A stretch of 10,675 bases of DNA from an uncultured Desulfobacterium sp. (GTDB taxonomy: Bacteria > Desulfobacterota > Desulfobacteria > Desulfobacterales > Desulfobacteraceae): NCBI GenBank assembly GCA_937124525.1, contig CAKZLA010000179.1, positions 1 through 10,675 on the forward strand. Reading direction: 5' to 3'. Position numbers and translations under genes: made by a program. The notes under the pieces are model-generated. The model saw only the letters and a program-made list of their open reading frames with translations. It searched no databases and was not told the DNA's origin. Below, in pieces: positions 7,714-10,675 of this stretch. The first letter of the stretch is position 1. The number at the start of each line of letters is the position of its first letter.

Positions 7714-8856
7714 ATGACATCTCATCTTATCATCGGGAATGGCGCAGCTGGAACAACCGCGGCGGAACAGATCCGGAAACAAGATCCCAATGCTGGGATC
7801 ACCATGATCACCAAAGAGCCTCTTCCCCTGTACAGTCGCATACGGATTCCAGACTTTTTAGGTGGAAAAATCCAGGAACAGACCTTGATTATTAAAGATC
7901 TCCCATGGCACGAGCAACGCGGGATCAACCTAATAACAGAGACAATAGTGTCCCATGTGGACTATAAAAACAAAACGGCAGTAGCAGAGGATGGGACGTT
8001 ATTTCCCTATGATACCCTGCTGCTGGCAACGGGGAGCAACTCCTTTATCCCCCCCATCAAAGGCAGCGATAAAAAAGGGGTTTTTACTCTGAGAACCGCA
8101 GCCGATGCCAGGGCGCTGGCTGCCATGGATGCAGAGGACAAAGAGGTGGTACTCATCGGCGGTGGCCTTCTGGGACTTGAAGCAGCTTCGGCCCTGGTCA
8201 GCACGGGCAAACGAGTGACAGTGGTGGAGTTTTTTGACCGACTTCTTCCACGGCAACTGGATAATGAAGGGGCTGGCAGGCTACAGTCCCTTCTGGAAGC
8301 CATGGGGTTTACCTTCAGACTGGGGGAGGTCACCCAAGAGATTTCCGGCAAAGACCGTGTGGATGGCGTGTGTCTCAAATCCGGTGAGACACTTAAGGCC
8401 AATGCTGTTCTTTTTTCTGCTGGGGTTCGCTCGGAATTATCCCTGGTGGCTGATTCCGGCATGGAAACAGATCGTGGCATTGTTGTAAATGAGCAAATGG
8501 AAACATCCCTTACCGGGGTATATGCCGCCGGAGATGTGGCTCAGTTTGACGACATCAATTTCTGTATATGGCCAGAGGCCGTGGAACAGGGACGGGTGGC
8601 AGGCATAAATATGGCAGGGGGGAAGGCAACCTTTAAGAACACGCCCCCCTCCAATGTTTTAAAGGTAGCAGGAATTTCCCTTGCATCTGCGGGGGAGATT
8701 GATGTGGAAGGTAAAATGAACTCAGACATCGTTGCCAGTGATACCGTGTATCAAAAAATTGTAAAAGATGCTGACGGAAACATCATTGGCTGTATCATGC
8801 TGGGGGATACCACGCAATTTAACAGCATACTCAAACAAATAAAAGGAGAACAATAG
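7714..8856 (+). CDS. FAD/NAD(P)H-dependent oxidoreductase, NADH:rubredoxin oxidoreductase-like
   Basis: 380 residues of the two-dinucleotide-fold flavoprotein disulfide reductase superfamily. The FAD fold begins at once (LIIGNGAAGT, residues 6-14), the NAD fold is at 146-156 (VVLIGGGLLGL), and the second FAD motif GVYAAGDVAQF is at 268-278. There is no CxxxxC redox-active disulfide in the first domain, which fits rubredoxin/NADH oxidase-type reductases rather than thioredoxin or lipoamide reductases. It probably passes NADH electrons to rubredoxin-type centres, including rubrerythrin encoded three bases downstream, to drive peroxide reduction in the cytoplasm. I chose the ATG at 7714, which has the ribosome site AAGGGGGGA and gives a start next to the FAD motif. 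Upstream in-frame ATGs at 7633 and 7684 would add a tail before the fold. The exact electron acceptor is inferred. Confidence 0.85.
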   Translation: MTSHLIIGNGAAGTTAAEQIRKQDPNAGITMITKEPLPLYSRIRIPDFLGGKIQEQTLIIKDLPWHEQRGINLITETIVSHVDYKNKTAVAEDGTLFPYDTLLLATGSNSFIPPIKGSDKKGVFTLRTAADARALAAMDAEDKEVVLIGGGLLGLEAASALVSTGKRVTVVEFFDRLLPRQLDNEGAGRLQSLLEAMGFTFRLGEVTQEISGKDRVDGVCLKSGETLKANAVLFSAGVRSELSLVADSGMETDRGIVVNEQMETSLTGVYAAGDVAQFDDINFCIWPEAVEQGRVAGINMAGGKATFKNTPPSNVLKVAGISLASAGEIDVEGKMNSDIVASDTVYQKIVKDADGNIIGCIMLGDTTQFNSILKQIKGEQ

Positions 8857-8859
8857 ATC

Positions 8860-9438
8860 ATGGCAGAGTTAAAGGGAACAGAAACAGAAAAAAATCTACT
8901 CAAGGCTTTTGCAGGGGAATCCCAGGCAAGGAATCGATACAACTATTTCGCAAGTATCGCCAAGAAAGAGGGCTTTGTGCAGATGGCTCATATTTTTGAA
9001 GAGACCGCTGACCAGGAAAAAGAGCATGCCAAACGTCTGTTTAAATTTTTGAAAAGCGGAGAAGAAATTGAAATCACCGCAGCCTTTCCAGCCGGTGCCT
9101 TAAAGGGCACTGTGGAAAACCTTGAGGCATCTGCAGCCGGTGAAAACTATGAGCACACCACCATGTACCCTGAATTTGCCGTAACGGCAAAAGAAGAAGG
9201 ATTTGATGCCATTGCCGATATATTCACGGCCATTGCCGTTGCAGAAAAACAGCACGAAAAAAGATTTCTTGATTTAAAGGCCAACATTGAAAGTGACAAG
9301 GTCTTTAAAAGAGACACAAGCGTTACATGGCGTTGCCGTAACTGTGGCTATCTCCATGAAGGGAATGAAGCCCCGGATGTCTGCCCGGCATGTGCCCATC
9401 CAAAGGCACATTTTGAACTTCTGGGTGAAAATTATTAA
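8860..9438 (+). CDS. rbr: Rubrerythrin
   Basis: 192 residues, the standard length. An N-terminal ferritin-like four-helix domain carries the diiron ligands: Glu20, Glu53 with His56 (EETADQEKEHAKR), Glu95 and Glu98 (GENYEHTTMY), and Glu129 with His132 (AEKQHEKRF). A C-terminal rubredoxin-like domain holds one Fe(Cys)4 site (Cys159, Cys162, Cys175, Cys178; CRNCGYLHEG...CPACAHPKAHF). It reduces hydrogen peroxide to water in anaerobes without making O2. The ATG follows the flavoprotein stop by three bases. GGAG lies 11 bases upstream, inside the end of the flavoprotein gene, so the two are co-transcribed and the flavoprotein is a plausible electron donor. Confidence 0.96.
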   Translation: MAELKGTETEKNLLKAFAGESQARNRYNYFASIAKKEGFVQMAHIFEETADQEKEHAKRLFKFLKSGEEIEITAAFPAGALKGTVENLEASAAGENYEHTTMYPEFAVTAKEEGFDAIADIFTAIAVAEKQHEKRFLDLKANIESDKVFKRDTSVTWRCRNCGYLHEGNEAPDVCPACAHPKAHFELLGENY

Positions 9439-9599
9439 CCCGTGGCGCTTTCGCTTTAATAACCTATGATCATGCCCGCATACTTGGGGAGTCAGAGCAA
9501 ATCAATTTACCTGCAAATTCGGCTGCAAAGCTGATATCTCTAAGCTTTAAAAAAAATAAGTGATAGATTGAAAACTTCTGACTCCATTATGGGGCAATT

Positions 9600-9617
9600 G
9601 TTAATAATATAATCAAC
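9600..9617. promoter_or_regulatory. AT-rich dyad before desulfoferrodoxin, possible Fur/PerR-family operator overlapping a -10 box
   Basis: GTTAATAATATAATCAAC pairs at 7 of 9 positions about its centre and contains TATAAT (9608-9613), with no good -35 at 17 bases. Its composition recalls Fur/PerR boxes, and PerR-type control of rubrerythrin and related genes is known in Desulfovibrio. The site lies 18 bases before the ATG, so a repressor bound here could block transcription. Weak evidence. Confidence 0.3.
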
Positions 9618-9634
9618 CATTTAAAGGAGGTATC

Positions 9635-10009
9635 ATGGCGGAGAAACTGGGTATTTACAAATGTGAAAAATGTGGAAATATTGTTGAAGTCCTGCATGGA
9701 GAAAAACCCCCGCTGAGTTGCTGCAATCAGCCCATGGCATTGATGACGGAAAATACAGTGGATGCAGCCCTGGAAAAACATGTACCTGTCATTGAGAAAA
9801 TTGAAGGTGGGTATCTTGTCAAGGTGGGAAGTGTTGCCCATCCCATGGAAGAAAAACACTACATTGAGTGGATTGAACTCAATGCAGAGGGAATGGTTTA
9901 CCGAAAATTTCTAAATCCCGGCGACACCCCCGAAGCCACTTTTCTCACAGATGCCGACAATGTAACGGCCCGGGAATTCTGTAATATCCACGGGTTCTGG
10001 AAATCCTGA
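9635..10009 (+). CDS. dfx: Desulfoferrodoxin (class I superoxide reductase)
   Basis: 124 residues, the usual length for the two-iron class. The N-terminal desulforedoxin-like Fe(Cys)4 centre uses Cys10, Cys13, Cys29 and Cys30 (YKCEKCG...LSCC). The catalytic centre II uses His49 (EKHVPV), His69 (VAHPM), His75 (EKHYIEW), Cys116 and His119 (CNIHG). The EK pair that includes the proton-donor lysine (Lys48) is present, so the enzyme looks fully active. It reduces superoxide to hydrogen peroxide in the cytoplasm, which the rubrerythrin encoded upstream can then remove. A strong AAAGGAGG site lies just before the ATG. The 196-bp gap from rubrerythrin and the dyad in it suggest its own promoter. Confidence 0.97.
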   Translation: MAEKLGIYKCEKCGNIVEVLHGEKPPLSCCNQPMALMTENTVDAALEKHVPVIEKIEGGYLVKVGSVAHPMEEKHYIEWIELNAEGMVYRKFLNPGDTPEATFLTDADNVTAREFCNIHGFWKS

Positions 10010-10029
10010 TCCTGCCTCACCTGTTTTGG

Positions 10030-10053
10030 GGTTGGTCATAACATCGGCCAACC
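10030..10053 (+). terminator. Hairpin after desulfoferrodoxin, possible terminator
   Basis: GGTTGGTC (10030-10037) pairs with GGCCAACC (10046-10053), 8 pairs including one G-U, around an 8-base loop, 20 bases after the stop codon. There is no T-run behind it, so intrinsic termination is uncertain. Confidence 0.3.
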
Positions 10054-10073
10054 ATCACAATTGGTGAGCCAAT

Positions 10074-10188
10074 GGGGTCAGGCCTGTGTTATTGGAGGCT
10101 GAGGCTTTTATCAGGCTCCATGCTTTTGGCAACGGTTGTATTTAAAGAAAAAATCAAACAAAAGTGTCAATAACGCAAGCCTGACCCC
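10074..10188. repeat. 115-bp nested palindromic repeat element (REP/MITE-like)
   Basis: The terminal arms 10074-10094 and 10168-10188 are inverted repeats of 21 bp matching at 19 positions (both begin GGGGTCAGGC when read inward). Inside, GGAGGCTGA (10094-10102) and TCAGGCTCC (10111-10119) form a second stem with 8 of 9 pairs. The right arm contains the dispersed repeat also found at 192-217. No transposase is encoded in it. It resembles palindromic elements mobilised in trans, such as REP elements of RAYT transposases or MITEs, but I cannot name the family. Confidence 0.65.
10159..10184 (+). repeat. Short dispersed repeat, copy 2
   Basis: The core TGTCAATAACGCAAGCCTGA (10165-10184) is in the same orientation as the copy at 192-217 and forms part of the right arm of the palindromic element. 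The two copies therefore bracket the whole block of seven complete genes. Confidence 0.6.
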
Positions 10189-10369
10189 CACCAAGGATGG
10201 CCCATGTTGTGACCAGGCCCCATCAGTGTATTTAAAAACTGGATCTCACAACTATGCTGCAATGCTGCAAATTTATTAATATATGTTCGGATGGGAAACC
10301 CGTTGGCGGCAAGATTTTCTGGGATTTTATCAACGGATTCAGTGACTCTCTTGTCACTTTTTAGGATAG
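10189..10369. other. Non-coding or decayed sequence before the yggS remnant
   Basis: No supportable gene on either strand. A minus-strand frame at 10167-10454 is open for 95 codons but overlaps the repeat and the yggS remnant and has no family features. There is a short dyad GTGACTCTCTTGTCAC at 10340-10355, with GTGAC/GTCAC arms, of unknown meaning. Confidence 0.35.
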
Positions 10370-10516
10370 GAGCATGCTTTTTGTCAACAAAAATACAAAG
10401 AGATTGATCTCTCTGTATTATCAATGGGTATGAGTGGTGATTATGTAACTGCAATTGAGTCAGGCTCTACCCTTGTTCGTATAGGTACAGCTATATTTGG
10501 TTCAAGAGGGTATTAA
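10370..10516 (+). pseudogene. yggS: C-terminal remnant of a YggS/PROSC-type PLP homeostasis protein
   Basis: The frame open from the TAG at 10367 to the TAA at 10514-10516 encodes 48 residues. They include [19 protein letters not shown] and then [13 protein letters not shown], the characteristic C-terminal end of YggS family proteins (SMGMSxD, [13 protein letters not shown]). The family is normally about 220-230 residues, so over three quarters is missing. The stop at 10367 blocks the frame, and I see no convincing continuation in the other frames. A single sequencing frameshift near 10370 is possible but would not restore the full gene, because the repeat begins only 180 bases further left. 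The TAA overlaps the ATG of the next gene (TAATG), so the ancestral pair was an operon. Confidence 0.7.
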
Positions 10517-10675
10517 TGAGAAAAGTAATTGTGATTCTCTTACTCATCATAATCCTAGGTACGCCTCTATTTGCAACAACTCCAGTTGAATATCAAGTGG
10601 AAGAGTTTCCAAATTGGGCTATTACCTTGCGTCGAGGAGAGACTCTCTTCTTTGGTTCTCTCCCTTTAACCTTTG
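10516..10675 (+). CDS. Unrecognised secreted protein, N-terminus only (runs off the window)
   Basis: 53 codons are visible. The first 20 residues, MRKVIVILLLIIILGTPLFA, are a clear Sec signal peptide with a likely cleavage after FA. The mature part begins TTPVEYQVEEFPNWAITLRR and continues GETLFFGSLPLTF. I do not recognise it with certainty. The EFPxW...LRRxE...FGSLP pattern recalls short exported proteins of spirochaetes, which is a weak impression. The start overlaps the stop of the yggS remnant. No strong ribosome site is visible, so translation probably depended on coupling to the upstream gene. Confidence 0.6.
   Translation, partial: MRKVIVILLLIIILGTPLFATTPVEYQVEEFPNWAITLRRGETLFFGSLPLTF

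Noticed and set aside
10310..10366. An N-terminal or frameshifted continuation of yggS upstream of the remnant
   Set aside because: Other frames give only vague resemblance, with no recognisable YggS motif such as the PLP-lysine region.
10167..10454. 95-codon minus-strand frame at the right edge
   Set aside because: It runs antisense through the yggS remnant and into the palindromic repeat, and no motif or ribosome site supports it.

Overview
The window looks like chromosome of an anaerobic, cytochrome-rich member of the Desulfobacterota, probably a Desulfobacteraceae-like sulfate reducer. The basis is a 13-heme c-type cytochrome, a HybA/NrfD-type membrane module, a sigma54 enhancer-binding regulator with a cysteine-rich PAS domain, and a rubrerythrin/desulfoferrodoxin oxygen-defence set. 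The species assignment is inference.

Left part (about 1-4657, minus strand): a three-gene operon runs leftward from 4357: a Tat-exported four-cluster ferredoxin, an NrfD/HybB-type quinol membrane subunit, and a large multiheme cytochrome related to octaheme tetrathionate reductase (OTR). The cytochrome is the main discovery. What looks like two adjacent reading frames (1532-2245 and 221-1528) is one frame interrupted by a single TGA at 1529-1531. This TGA lies where OTR has its active-site cysteine (Cys64, from memory), with the family's Asn at -3, Asp at +86 and Lys at +89. The mRNA downstream of the UGA folds into a perfect 7-bp hairpin with a GGC loop, placed much like the E. coli fdhF SECIS. 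I annotate a 674-residue selenocysteine-containing multiheme cytochrome c, with four extra hemes fused at its N-terminus. A good sigma54 promoter lies upstream of the operon. A terminator-like nested hairpin lies beyond its end.

Middle (4658-7345): a divergent plus-strand gene encodes a PAS-AAA+-Fis sigma54 activator, very likely the operon's own regulator. It is followed, convergently, by an ornithine aminotransferase (rocD-like).

Right part (7346-10009, plus strand): a likely operon of an NADH:rubredoxin-oxidoreductase-like flavoprotein and rubrerythrin, followed by a separately spaced class I desulfoferrodoxin. Together they detoxify peroxide and superoxide without releasing O2.

Edges: a short repeat (core TGTCAATAAnGCAAnCCTGA) occurs at 192-217 and again in direct orientation at 10159-10184. 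The second copy forms one arm of a 115-bp nested palindrome (10074-10188). Beyond it the sequence changes character: a 48-codon remnant of a YggS-type PLP-binding protein overlaps (TAATG) the start of an unrecognised secreted protein that runs off the window.
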